DNA of 64,000 nucleotides. Origin: Moniliophthora roreri. Taxonomy: Eukaryota > Basidiomycota > Agaricomycetes > Agaricales > Marasmiaceae. The notes beneath the pieces were generated by a model. It worked only from the letters and a program-made list of their open reading frames with translations. It did no database searches and was not told the DNA's origin. Shown piece by piece: positions 1 through 12,086 of the stretch. The stretch spans positions 620,001 to 684,000 of the forward strand of contig LATX02000035.1 of the NCBI GenBank assembly GCA_001466705.2, in the 5' to 3' direction. How positions within the stretch are numbered: position 1 is the first letter of the stretch; every line of letters begins with the position of its first letter. The translations under genes and the position numbers were made by a program.

Positions 1-268
1 GGAGAAATACAACATCGAGAAAGACATTGCTGCGCAGATTAAGAAAGAGTTTGACCGAAGACACGGGCCCACATGGCACGTCGTCGTCGGGAAGAATTTT
101 GGGAGCTATGTGACGCATGGTGAGTTGGAGCTCTTCCGAATGAGGCGCGCTTCTCCTGACCCAATACCTTTTTTTTTTTTTTTTTTTTTTTTTTTCGCTC
201 CTTCAGAAACCAAACACTTCATCTACTTTTATGTTGGATCTCTTGCGATCCTTATCTGGAAATCATAA
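1..268 (+). CDS. Dynein light chain, LC8 type (3' part)
   Basis: This is the 3' end of a dynein light chain of the LC8/DYNLL family, a small dimeric hub protein that binds dynein intermediate chain and many other partners. The window opens inside the coding region. The frame reads from base 2 through [18 protein letters not shown] and [22 protein letters not shown] intron (about 120-206) with a very long T tract before the acceptor follows. The last exon reads [11 protein letters not shown] and ends in LAILIWKS, with stop TAA at 266-268. LC8 proteins are about 90 residues and normally end a few residues after the FYVG strand, so the C-terminus is close to the usual form but carries a short hydrophobic tail (SLAILIWKS instead of the common VAILLFKSG). 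The start and the first codons lie upstream of the window. Family assignment is secure from the conserved motifs. Confidence 0.93.
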   Translation, partial: EKYNIEKDIAAQIKKEFDRRHGPTWHVVVGKNFGSYVTHGELELFRMRRASPDPIPFFFFFFFFFAPSETKHFIYFYVGSLAILIWKS

Positions 269-727
269 GCTCGTTACAGAAGGTCTCCGGTCACTGTTGT
301 GATTGCTCTCGGCGCTCTGGACAATTTGTACAATGTGTTAGATGTAGGAGGTTGCTCATTACTCTATTTTTACCATTTCATCAGCTTTCGTTGTTTTCAT
401 CCGGTCTCGTCAATGAATTAAACAATTCTCTCAGCTTGTAGAAAAGCTGTCGTGTGTTGACAAGCCAGTAATGTGTCAGACGTTGAAGATGAAGAAAATG
501 TCATTTCTAAAACAACACTATTTTGTTTACATCTATCCAGTGAAACCTTTCTATAAACCTGGGAAATATCGTACGAGAGCAAAGTATCAAAGAAATCGTG
601 GCTAATGGTACAGTACGTGAGGAAAGCGGAGAAAACCATAAACAACTTTTGAGAGTCAGTTAGCGTATTGGGGAGGACCTAGAAGGTAACGTCAGTCGTA
701 GTTCATGGACTCTCGATACAACGGATA
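269..727. other. Intergenic region between convergent genes
   Basis: This stretch lies between the 3' ends of the dynein light chain (plus) and acetyl-CoA carboxylase (minus). It must hold both transcript ends. A 75-codon minus-strand frame inside it has no recognisable protein character. I see no gene here. Confidence 0.6.
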
Positions 728-3700
728 CTAACCTGGCGAGCGATTTGTGTTTTGAAGAACCGAGATCAAAGAAGCACGTTCTTCATCAGACAGGTTATCG
801 GCAAGGCGCATTAAACCATCCATAACGGTCTTGCGGTCTTCACGAGTGAGGTCAAGCATTTTACGGACGAGATGGTCAGCCTTGAGCTGAAGGACCGTCT
901 GAGTGAGGTCGACCTTCTCGAGTTTTTGGGCAACTTCGCGGGGTTCTGCGTTGGGTTCGAGGGATGCAACGGAATTGAGTAGACGAGTCCTATATTCCTT
1001 TGTTGATGATGGGCTGGCTTCCGCGAGAGTTGCAAGAGCAGCCGATTGCGCAATGCGGGACCTGAAGTTCCAGTAGAAGTGTCGACGAGCTTGTTTCCAG
1101 GTGGAAGCTTTCGCACAACCCTTGGCTTCCATACGTCCAGTTCGGCTGAAAAGATGGTATTAGTGATCGATGAAAAGGGATAACAACGGAAACTCACTCA
1201 TGGAGATCGGCGTACAAGAGAGCAATCTGCTTGTACGTTGGCATCAAAAGGGACACTCTCTGAGCCAAAGCAGCGGATGCGGTAGCCCTCTCGTCTGCGG
1301 TCTTGGAAGCGTCCTTGCTCTCCTTCTTGAACGAAGCGTACTGATCATCTAGACGCTCCATCAAACCGAGAAGCTTCTCCCGCCTGAGCTTGATCTCGAC
1401 CAGACCTTCGGGCTCAAGAACACCTGCACGAGCATCAACATCGGCATACATCTCCATCTGCTCCGAGTTGATGGATGGATCAAGGACGACCCAAGCGCCA
1501 CCACGCAGTTCACCGTTGGGGACAATGTAGACGGTAATGGGCTGCTTATAGCTGGAAAGACCGTCGACAATCTTTGAACCCTGCTTCAAGACTTCGTCAT
1601 ACATGTCTTGCTGGCCTCCAGAGAAACCACGCCAGTTCGCGAAAATGATCAATGGTAGGCCTTCCCGGTTGAAGTCGAAAATGGCTTGAGCAGTCTTGTA
1701 TGCAGAGTTAGGGTACCAAACTTGACCGGCTTCCATGATCCTCTGTTCGAACGACGATGGATTGGCGGGATCGGCAGGAACGATACGCTCGATGGTACGA
1801 GTCTCCACAGCAATGACACCCATTGGAATTCCGCCGAGTCTAGCCCTTCCGACAACTACCGTCTGTGCCCAGCCGCTCAATGTCTCTTGGAAGGAGCCCT
1901 TATCGAAGAATCCACTCAACCACTCGTTTGTGTTCTCATCAAGCTTGCCTTCGATGAACCAGCGAGGATCGTATGCACCCTTGGGAGGAGTGTAGTCGAT
2001 CTCACGATCCCATGTGTCGGCGCTTTCCTTGATGGGTAAGGCTCCACCCCTCACATCGGGAACAAATGACATCCATTCAAGGATATGAGATGCACCCTGC
2101 AGGTCACTATTCGCTGTGAGGTGAGAGACACCATTCTTGAACATAATCTGGGTGCCACCGAGCTGCAGGTTAGAGGTGTACACCTCACGACCAAGAACCT
2201 TGTTGAGCGCAGGAGCACCTGTAAGGATGATTGGCTGGCCTTCCACTTGCACCGCTCGTTCTCCGAGACGAACGAGGTAAGCACCGATACCCACTGAGCG
2301 AGCGGTGACGAGAGTGATGGTGAAGATATCGTCGTATGCCCTGGAGGTCTCACCGGCAATGAGACCCGATCCTCTCAACGACTCGACACCCAATCCTTCT
2401 TGCAGACCAATAATTGCAGTAATCTTATAGCGCAACTCGCCATCGACCTCGATCTCTTCCGTTTGAATGGCCTCTGGCCCTTTGTCCTGAATCTTCAGGA
2501 AGTTTTCACGGGTCAGGTAGAGGTAGTTGACGCCCTTCTCTGGTTGGCCTTCGACGTTCCAAGCAGCAGAGAAGAATGGCATGATCTCCTCAGCAAGGCC
2601 GAGGCGTGCACCGGAGTTTGCGGATAAGTAAATACGGGGAAGTCCGAGCTCTCGTGCGTATTGTGTCACGAGGTAGAAGAACTGATCTTCAGTGGGCCCA
2701 AACGAACCAATCTTGAAGGTGATGTCGTTTGCAACGACGACAACTCTTCGTCCCCGAGGATATTCCGGCGTCCTCATCGTGAATACCCACGCGACCATGC
2801 CAAATGTATTGTTACCTGGTGCGCGGTCGACTTCCGTCAATTGATCGTGTTCGTCGAGAACAAGTTCTCGAGATTCCAACAGTTGCTTCGGTTGCACTAA
2901 TGTCGGGTCGTTGCTTCGGGCCTTCTGCCATACATTCTGGAGGGCCTTCGCAAAGAGATCGGGGAAATCGTAAACATATGTGGTGCCAATGAGATGAGCC
3001 TGATAACGTTTGGGCTGCAGTGATTCCTTGGTGGGGTAGTTATAATGAACAGGTTGGAGATGGAGAGGTCCCTTTTCACCGATCGACTTCAACATGCAAA
3101 CCCCCTTGTCACTAGTGATTTCTTGGTAGGCATGGTAGTTGACAATGAATCCGGACACGTTCTCGATAATGCAACGGATGGGAGTAACGTTGCCCTCGTT
3201 GTCTTCTAATGCAACTCGAATTTCAGAGCCAGTGACGTGGAGTCGCCATAGACGCTTTCCATGCCGCTCAATGAAGCCAGCGATTGCGGCGAGAACGTCC
3301 TCATAGGTGACTGCAAGGTTGTAGATGAAGTTCATGAAGATGTGGTTGCAGTCGGCATTACGGTGCTGTGCACTGACAAGTTCAAGAGCATCCAACACGC
3401 TGGTCACCAATCGATCCGTCTCCGAAATCAAGTACTCTGCAGTGCTCATGGATCCACGTATCTTTCCAGGTCGAACCAAAGCACGAACGAAGAAGCGACT
3501 GTCAAGCTGATTCTCCGTTGCAACCGCATGGTAAATGTGAATCTGTTTGCTTTCCACGAAGCATGGCTTGAGGTTGTAGTTGGAAAGACGGCGAAGCTCG
3601 AGCTGATATGCGAGAGCTGGTTCGATGTTACGAATCGACTTCTCTTCTCCCCACACACCATCACTTTGTCGGAGAGTAATGTAGACGGGGTACTGTCCAG

Positions 3701-6700
3701 GGCGGCAAAGCATGATGGAGACACGACCAACTCCACGGCGTGCAAGATTGCCGGTCTCGGTGTTGATAAAGTCTGTCACCTTCTCGAACCAGGCTTCCTC
3801 GGGCATGTCATCCGCTTCGTCGAACAAGCGCAACGCAATGTTGATTACATTAGGAAGGGAGTTGGGGTTGCCATAACGCTGCTTCCATTCGTCTGCGTCA
3901 AACGTTGGGAGCATCGAAGCGACAGAGGCAAACCCTTTGGTGAGGGCGTCGAAGTTTGCGAATGATGCAATAGCACCAGTACGTGTTGGTCTGGACTGGT
4001 TGCGGTTGATTACGAAGTTGAGGTCACTGACTGAAGCAGTACGAGTTGGCCTGTCCCTGTGAAGATGAATGCTTAGCTTCCACACAAAGTCAGACTGAAA
4101 TGAGTCAAATGCAATACTTACTGGATCGAAATGCGGGGAGTGGAAGGAGGAGAATTCGATTGACCGAGGCTGAAGCGCCATGTCACGACACAAGGAGTCT
4201 CGCCATCATCCAAAGTAATACCCTCTTCATTATCGACGGAGAGGAGAGTATACGCCTTGTACGCACGGCGAATGTACACCTCGAACGCCGCTAGAAACCT
4301 CTTTGAGTAGGAACTATATCGTCATATGAGGAAACCATACCATAGGCAACCATAGGATCGGAGTGGTTGAAGAATGCTGGAAGCACATCGTATACAGTGT
4401 ATCGAGAGTCGCTGAGCTCTCGGAGAATGTCTGCATTGGGTTGTCTACACGAAGAGGTTAGAAAGCAGTGGCACAGACGATAACTGTACAAACCTTGAGC
4501 TAGAGCCATGTTCGCCATATGTGTGTACGGTCACGGCACTCTTCAATACAGCCTCCATCTGGATCAGACGTTCCTCGTACGAAGGCATTTGTCCACTGAT
4601 TAAGACTTCACGAGCCTTGAGCGAAACAGCACTCGAGGATCTGAGAGATCACAGCATGAGCAAAATGAATATTAAGCCTGATGGAAAGCTTACTTCGACT
4701 CGAGTCCTGCCAGATCCTGCAAGACCTTGTACAGCCTGCTCTCGGGGTTCGAAACATTGACATTGTTGGCTTTGACGTGGTCCAAGAGAAGGAGAACGAG
4801 TTTGGCCTTACTCTGAACCTTGATGTGACTCAGAACCAAGCCGGTGACCTTGTCCAGATCGTCCTTGTACTGTTCTCGAAGAGCGAGGACACGAGCCTCA
4901 ATGCTTCCTCCAAACAACTTCTCGGTACTGGCGTACTTGTCCAATAGGTTGGTGAGAAGTTCGATCTCGTGGCCCTTCAAACCACCTGCATAGCGTTCAA
5001 GAACGTCAGAGATTATTCCAACCTGTTGGCGGAACATGGTTCTGTCCTTGGGAAGAACGTTGTCTTGGATGTAGTGGTCAAGGATTTTCTTGAGACGGAT
5101 GGCAGGGAATTCTTGGTCCTTAGATTTGGCTGTCTCAGACGCCGAGCGAATACTGTCCTCGAGTCTGGAAGGAATACGACCAGACAAAGAGGACAAGATC
5201 GCGTTGAGTTCGGAATAGGGGAGATCGCTATCACGGAGAACTTCGACTAGTTCCTTGACAGTGGATGCCATGATAACTTGATTATCAAAACCGTCCAAAA
5301 TGTCATTCAAGACGCCAACACACTGAATGAGTCGCTGGTGGGCCTTGTTTCCGATAACGGCGGGGTTGCCCATAGCAGGAAGGAGACCTTCGAAGGGTTT
5401 CGCGTGTTTGACGCGAGCGGGGTCGTCGAGTGTCAAGATACCCAAGATGTCACCGGGTTCTAGACTGACTCCAGGCTGCTTAATGAGTTGAACAATACCG
5501 TCCTCGGATGCGACGAGTGGCATGTACATCTTCATTACCTGGATAGGATATAGTTAGTCATTGAGAAGAATGAAAAGAACTCAAAGTGCGAACCTCAATC
5601 TCAGCGTATTGCTCACCGGCTTTGATATGATCGCCGCTGTCTACGAAGTACCTGACGAGCTTACCAGGAGAAGGACTCCTGAGCTGTGTTGGGTCGTTCT
5701 CTTGCTCGATCAGGCAAGTCTTGGCGTCGATCATCAAACGAAGTGCTCCAACTTCCTCTCTCCAGTAGATCGAATGACTTTTTCCGTCCAACAAAACCAA
5801 TAAACCACCATCTGCAAGGGGACGTGCACCAACCATGGTTCGGCCTCCGTTCAAGTAAAGGGTCCATGCGGTGGCTGAAGATCTCGCAGCAGTGAACGAG
5901 TATTTGACGTTGTCGTAGATGAATTCGATGCTGAAGATGGTCTTCAGAACATCCTTCGCCGGGACCTGGCCCTTATCCAAGATGCGCTTGTACTCGGTCC
6001 AGCAAGTATCTGAAGCGATGTATGCCTTGGTGATGGCACCACAGATAACGGCCAGAGTAGCATCGGGACGCTCAGCGGTCAGACGGCTGCTAATGAGGGA
6101 GTCCAGCCACCCGGTGGTGATGGAGTTGTCCTTGAAGGCCTCCAGCTCGAGTAGCTTGATCAAGTACTCCACGGTGGTACGGAAATCGCCACGGATACTC
6201 AACTCTTTGAGAGCGATGATCATGTTCTTCCTACTCTCGCTTCGGTCTGCACCATAGGCGAAGATATGACCAAACTGGGAGTCAGCAAATTCGTGAAGAC
6301 CACCAGCGGAGGCGACAGAGAAGTAGCCCCAGACATTTGTGCTGGAACGGAAGTTGAGTTCTTGGAGAGAACCGGAAGACGGTTTAAATCCAGCATCAGG
6401 ATTCTCTGCAGTAATACGGACAGCAACGACGTGTCCCTTGGGCTGCGGCTTGCGCTGAGCCTGAGATGAATCAGGATTCACCATATCAAAGTCGATCTCG
6501 GAAGCGGCATTGGTCTCGACACCATAGAGCTGACGGATATGTCGGATACGATGAAGGGGGATACCCATTGCTACTTGGAGCTGAGCAGCGGGAAGGTTGA
6601 CACCGGAGACCATCTCAGTCGTTGGGTGTTCAACTTGCAGACGAGGATTGAGCTCAAGGAAGTAGAAGTCGTCCTCAGCATGGTTGTACAAGTCTGCGTA

Positions 6701-7991
6701 GACTGGTAAGTATATGGCGCGAAAAGAAAGCATTGGAAACATTTACATTCGACAGTTCCAGCACTGACATACCCTACAAGCTTCGCTAAACGAACGGCTG
6801 CACGTTCCATTTGCTCGAAAGTCTTCTCGTTAGCAATAGTCACAGGGGCTTCTTCAATAATCTTCTGATGACGACGCTGCACGGAACAGTCACGTCCAAA
6901 GAGCGAGATGGCATTTCCATATTGATCGGCCACGAGTTGGACTTCAAGGTGACGTGCCTGGCCCGCCAACTTCATGATGAAGATGGGGGATCCTGCAGAT
7001 AAGAGGTTGGCATGATGAATCGAAAGAGAATATTATTATCACACCTGGAATTTCGCCTGCAACTGCGCGATATGCGTTCTCGAACGCTTCAGGACTTTCG
7101 ACCTTACGGATACCTTTTCCTCCACCTCCTTCGCTAGCCTTGATCATGACCGGCCATCCTATCTGTTCAGCCTTCGCCAAACCCTCCTCGACACTTGATA
7201 CGCAAGCATCCTGGTAGACGTTATCCGGAACGACCACATACCCGGCATCAGAGAGCATAGTTTCGGTAATTCCAGTTCCTGACCAGGCCATGGTTGGCAC
7301 GTTCGCGCTCTGTGCAACGATTGTGGAGGAAATCTTGTCTCCCAAACTCCTCATAGCGCTTCCTGGAGGGCCGATGAAGACGATCTTGTGCTTGCTGGCT
7401 GCTAAGCTTTCTGGAAGGCGTGGGTTCTCGGATGCGTGACCCCAACCAGCCCAAACAGCATGAACACCTGCACGTTCAGCGACATCGACGATAAGGTCGA
7501 CGTTGGCGTAGTTGTTATTGTTGGTACCCCCAGGTACTTCGATGTATCTGTCAGCCATGCGAATGTACTCGGCATTAACCTTGAGATCTTCCGGGGTCGC
7601 CATGACGGTGAATTCGATTGCACGTTCCGTGCCGAAGGTTTCATAGCTCCATTGCCTGATGGATCTGATTTCTTTTACGGCGGCGATACCTGTATAAATC
7701 TCCCGTTAGCAGCGAGTATGAGCATGTATACGTTCTTGCTCACCATTGTTTGCGATGAGAACCTGCAAGTTATGATCAGGATGAGATCCTTCGGGCCCGA
7801 AGATGAAGTAGACTTACCTTGGTGATGACTGTGTGACCACCAGAGTTCTTGACGAAATCGTACACGGTGCCCGGAGGAGCATTGTTGAGGGAGTTTCCAC
7901 CTTTACACGAGGTCAGAACACGCGTCGGCCATGAGAAACGATGAGAAGTACCTATGAAATGTTGGACTCGAGAATGGTCGTAGGTGGACAT
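728..7991 (-). CDS. ACC1: Acetyl-CoA carboxylase, multidomain cytosolic form
   Basis: This enzyme carboxylates acetyl-CoA to malonyl-CoA, the committed step of fatty-acid synthesis, and is cytosolic. The protein is about 2,200 residues, the normal size for fungal Acc1. Domains in order: an N-terminal biotin carboxylase with the ATP-grasp glycine loop [14 protein letters not shown] (near 7100) and [18 protein letters not shown] core (near 6650, here [15 protein letters not shown]); the biotin-attachment motif EVMKMYMPL, with the modified lysine in MKM at about 5530; a long central region; and the carboxyltransferase domain in one large exon (1194-4193) with [12 protein letters not shown] and [14 protein letters not shown]. 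The start [14 protein letters not shown] at 7991 sits on a small first exon. About ten short introns interrupt the gene, mostly in the 5' two thirds. The final exon is 1132-728, with stop TAG at 728-730. All catalytic landmarks I can check are intact. Confidence 0.97.
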
Positions 7992-10167
7992 GGTGGTAAG
8001 AGGGAAAGGAAGGTAAGGAACTGTCCAAGTCCGGAACGACAAGCGACAGCTGAAGTAGAGGATTTTTATCCAGAGTTCTGGGGTCAAATAAATTTTGGGG
8101 ACGCCGCCCCGAAGAATAATGCTTAGTCAGCGGTGATCGCCCTCGGAGTTTGTTTCCAACATGGGAGTTGAAACCATTCCGCTACCATACATTGCCTTCG
8201 GTGCTTATCATCGTACCCGCTTCACCGACAACTAGGTACCTAGCTGAAAATGGTATTCTGTTGTCTCTACCCCACCCAAAAAAACTCGACATTCAGCCCC
8301 ACTTTACGACCCATCTCCCCCGAGTTCAATCATTCTTGCAATCGAAGCGATGACTCCCGACTCAGGAAGTAGTCCGAAAAGTACTCGATGAACTCCGGAA
8401 TACGTATTCAACAGCCAATCACGATCTCGAATTCTTGCTCCCCTCTCAAACATGTAGCAAACACTGAATTCATGCAGGCACCGTAATGGATCCTCTGCCA
8501 TGACGAAGGGCCGTGTGGACCGCGTCTCCGCTACAAAGTACTAGTAGGGCACCAGTCAAGTGGCGGAGTTGTCTGTCACTGACTGATGGAAATGCTGGCT
8601 TCTCAGTATCTGCGTCTATCTCTATCAAAGTGGCCACATGTATCTCAATATTCCTTTCCTCCTGAACACTCTGCGTCATCCATTCAGCCTCGTGAATGTT
8701 TGGTTCTTCCACGCTCCTTCAAACGGCTTGCTTTTGGTTCTCGATGGCGACAGCTTGAGTGCAATGCGCTCAGGAGCAATGTGCCAAGTCGTTCCCACAG
8801 ATATTCTAGCTATCTACACGGACTAATCAGGAAATATCTTCTACGAATCCATATCCACCTGCTCGCACCGTGGCTACACCAGACGAGAGGGTTTTTCCCA
8901 TGAACGGTCAGCCAGTACAACATGCTCTTCAACCCGATAAAACTCGACGAAATTCGCCTCAGATACACAGATTTCGAGGCAGCTCGGACACGGTAACCCC
9001 GTACTCCCCCAGCGTTCCGTATCGCTGATAGCCTCCCGCGGATGTCGCCCGCCTTCGAAACAATTCTCTCCTTTTGCATTCAATAGACCCCTCCCACCAC
9101 CGATTTGACATATACCCTGGGCTCAACTCGGTGGCGTAGGCAAGACAGTTTTTGTAATCATAGTTGGACTCGGGTGTATCAAACCTTCAGCTTTGTTCAA
9201 TGTTCTTGGTATATGTATCATGCATATACCTCGGCTCCATGGGCTGATGTTCTTTGTGATCCTACGGCCATCTGCGGTTACCAACCAGTCCTGCTATCAG
9301 ACTCGGATCTGACCGGTTGTTCAGATTCTCTCGCGTGCACTGTTAAATGCCAATCTCCGCTAACGTGAACATCTCAACAACGTAGCGACCGGTACCGTCT
9401 CTCTCTTCCATACTCGTAATTGAAGAATGGTTGGTGAGCATGACACCCTCTATTGACCTTGACTTTATTCTCAAGTATTCTCTCTCTCGACCGATGTAGC
9501 CTTTCGTAGTGGACCCGATCTCGATTCCTAACAATCACAGGGATTGTTATCGGCCTTAGATTATCTAGTCAAGTGTGCATCACAACACTCTTACCTGCTT
9601 CAAGGGCGTTGGTTTGGCATGTGGCGCAACGTTCCTAGAACAAGAATGGCACTATGTCACTTAGGAAGACGGAGGAGGATGGCTCTGACTCGTCTGCATG
9701 AACGTTTGTTACGATTTGATGGGCCCGAGTAGTCTATATTCTATTGGCGTATTAGGAAACGGTGTGGGGGCCAATGAAGCTTGAGGTTTTGACGGCTCCA
9801 GGTAGATTTTGATACTAATGTCGGATAACGTGTCAAATTTCATACTCATACACTTCCTGCCTAGTTACGATCCCAAATACCTGTTCCAGTTCACACCATT
9901 ATCCATTACACCCGAGTCCTGACCGGTAAAATCACAGAGTAGTGCAATATATGTGAACTGTCATTGGCATCACCTCCAACAATCATGAATACTCGAGCTG
10001 AGTGCGGCTGAAGATAAACAGACCCTCAGCTCCGTAAACTCACCGGAGACTCGGACTAGTCCCGGTGCATCACGTTTCGAAATCTCTTGAGGATTCAGGC
10101 AATTGGTAGGTGGGTCATGCAGTCTAATAAAACCTAAAATACATGGTCCATGGTCCATAATACAGGC
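7992..10167. other. 2.2-kb intergenic region upstream of ACC1
   Basis: This contains the ACC1 promoter (adjacent to 7992) and the 3' flank of the cysteine-rich gene. Two minus-strand frames, about 8470-8712 and 8810-9083, have some protein-like stretches, including a CPSC pair, and could be exons of an unrecognised gene. I could not join them with convincing splice sites. No gene is supported. Confidence 0.4.
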
Positions 10168-10776
10168 TTAATGCGAGTCACAGGTCGAGCCACCACAGGA
10201 ACCAGCATCCGCTAATAAACAAGTGCTTCCATCCGTGTGGCACTCGAACTGCTTGAGATTGGTGCAAGCAGCATTGACAGTCTCGTTACCGCAGAATGTA
10301 CCCTCGATCTTATTGCAAAGACAGCCGGAGGGAGCCGAGCCCTGTGCCTTGCAAGGCATTGGATAGTCCTTGCAAAGGCTGCTAAGACCCAACCAACAAG
10401 TAGTTCCATCCGCATGGCACTCGAATTGCTTCTTGTTGCTACATGCAGGATTGATGGCCTCATTTCCACAGAACACGCCTTCGATCTTGTTGCAAGCGCA
10501 ATCGGAAGGAAGCGACTCGGGGTCTTTGCAAGTGATTTGAGAGGGCTGGTTTGACTAGAACACGATGAGAATCAACGTAAAGCATGAGGAAGAGGCACTT
10601 ACAGTGTCACGGCGTAGGGCAGCACCAGAGGCAACACCAGCGCCAGCGGCCGGGCCAGAATTCGCCGCCGCCGCTGCTGTGATGCCGATAAGGATAGTGA
10701 TAAGTGTAGCAGAGAGCTACGATCCATCATCAGTAATATTTCTCGCTGAGATTAAGAGTTGAATGCGTACCTGCAT
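10168..10776 (-). CDS. Small secreted cysteine-rich protein with two internal repeats
   Basis: I do not recognise the family by name. The spliced product is about 168 residues. It starts MQLSATLITILIGITAAAAA, a typical fungal signal peptide, then an Ala/Gly-rich spacer ending ALRRDT with a dibasic RR that could be a Kex2-type cleavage site. The mature part has 17 cysteines and two copies of a unit of roughly 50-60 residues, built around CNKIEGxFCGNE, NxACxNxKQFECHxDGxTC. Introns lie at about 10770-10717 and 10602-10555, and the stop is at 10168. A longer start at 10821 (MEKILTTQ...) is in frame, but the 10776 start gives the better signal peptide. The product is presumably extracellular and disulfide-bonded. 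No function can be assigned; small secreted effector-like or wall-associated roles are only guesses. Confidence 0.82.
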
Positions 10777-10821
10777 TGAGCCGACAGACAGGGGTGGTTG
10801 GGTGGTCAGAATCTTCTCCAT

Positions 10822-12086
10822 ACCTGTGTTTAAATAGTTAGCTGAGAAACGTATTCGGCAGTCACATCTATCCGCCTTCCGTACGAATGATCCTCCTCAA
10901 TTTAACGAGGGTGATACCCGCACGCAGTTGTCACACAGGAGTACACAGGATTTTGACGTTCATTTTGAAATTGCTGTAGCGGGACGTCACCGGATAGCGA
11001 TGTCAGTTTCAAATACACAACGAGCCCAAGGAGCGTTCATACCTGCTCATTCTCTATTAATGATCTCGCCAGCCTCCAGTATTCCAAACTTAGAAGCAGG
11101 CTTGACCTCGTCTTAAATGCCCAGTTGCGGATGGTTGAAAGAAATCAACGTGAGAATTGCATCTGGAGAGCTGGAACTTTCAATGTTTCATACCAGGGTT
11201 TTGAAGATTTGAAACGCGCCTCGGGCTATACTTCCCGCCCATATGTATTTATCATTCACGTTAAATGCCAAGATGTGAGGGATAGTCAAAGTGATTTTGA
11301 CTTCATTGGCTTACCACTTTGCTCTAGCTATACGAGCTTAGCACAGTTGCCGGGGAGCAGTGACTTTCGCTGGGAACGGGAGGGCAGGCGTGAACTTTGA
11401 AGCAACTGGCGGGAGGTAACCGGCACTTCGGCAAACTGGACCTAACATAAGGAGTAGTCACGTGAGTGATAGCTCTTGAAATCTGATTGGCTGCATTACT
11501 AGTAGCTGTGAGGAACGGGGAAGGCGACGAACAGCTTGCCCCACCCTCTTCTCTAGCAATTATTCTCAGTGCCATGGGCACAAGTTCATTATATTTACTA
11601 TAGATCTCAACAAGAGTCTGGTTGGCTGCTACCCCATGAGCACACCCTTCCATTAGGCCGCGAGGAGCGAACCGAAGAACGGCCTGAAGCTCTGTTTGCC
11701 CTTCCCACCCATCCATAAGTGCCATCGGCATGAGTCATCCTCTAGTTGATTGAGATAAGTACACAGTCATACCGCAAAAGGGCTGTTGCTAGTAAATCCC
11801 GAAGGTTTTAGAAGCCAAGGATGTGGAAGAGAGCAAAAACACCTACCCGTTTCAAAACACAGCGCACATGGTAATTCCTTTCTTGCTGTTCACTTAAAGT
11901 AGGCAAGCTTCATCAACTCATACTCCCTCAGAATGTCTTACTCAACACTTCATGCGGATGCGAACCGAAGACTTCGTTGTCATCGTTTTGACCTCAGCTC
12001 TGGAACTAAACCGCTTGGTCTCCTTTATAAAGCCCTTAGTGGACTCCCAGGAGACTCGTAAACCTCGGACCGACGCCTTCCAAGTC
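10822..12086. other. Intergenic region with an unexplained minus-strand reading frame
   Basis: This is the upstream region of the cysteine-rich gene (minus) and of the SDR gene (plus), so it is a divergent promoter region of about 1.2 kb. A 135-codon minus-strand frame at 11324-11731 contains LRFAPRGLMEGCAHGVAANQ, which looks somewhat protein-like, but I recognise no family and see no supporting exons. The plus-strand frame from 11952 runs into the SDR and could be an N-terminal extension of it. Confidence 0.4.

Noticed and set aside
3261..3965. 234-codon plus-strand frame inside the ACC1 region
   Set aside because: It is antisense to the carboxyltransferase exon, which has full family conservation on the minus strand; an antisense shadow.
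11324..11731. 135-codon minus-strand frame with a protein-like middle
   Set aside because: No family match from memory, no partner exons, and it sits in a divergent promoter region. Kept only as a note in the intergenic entry.
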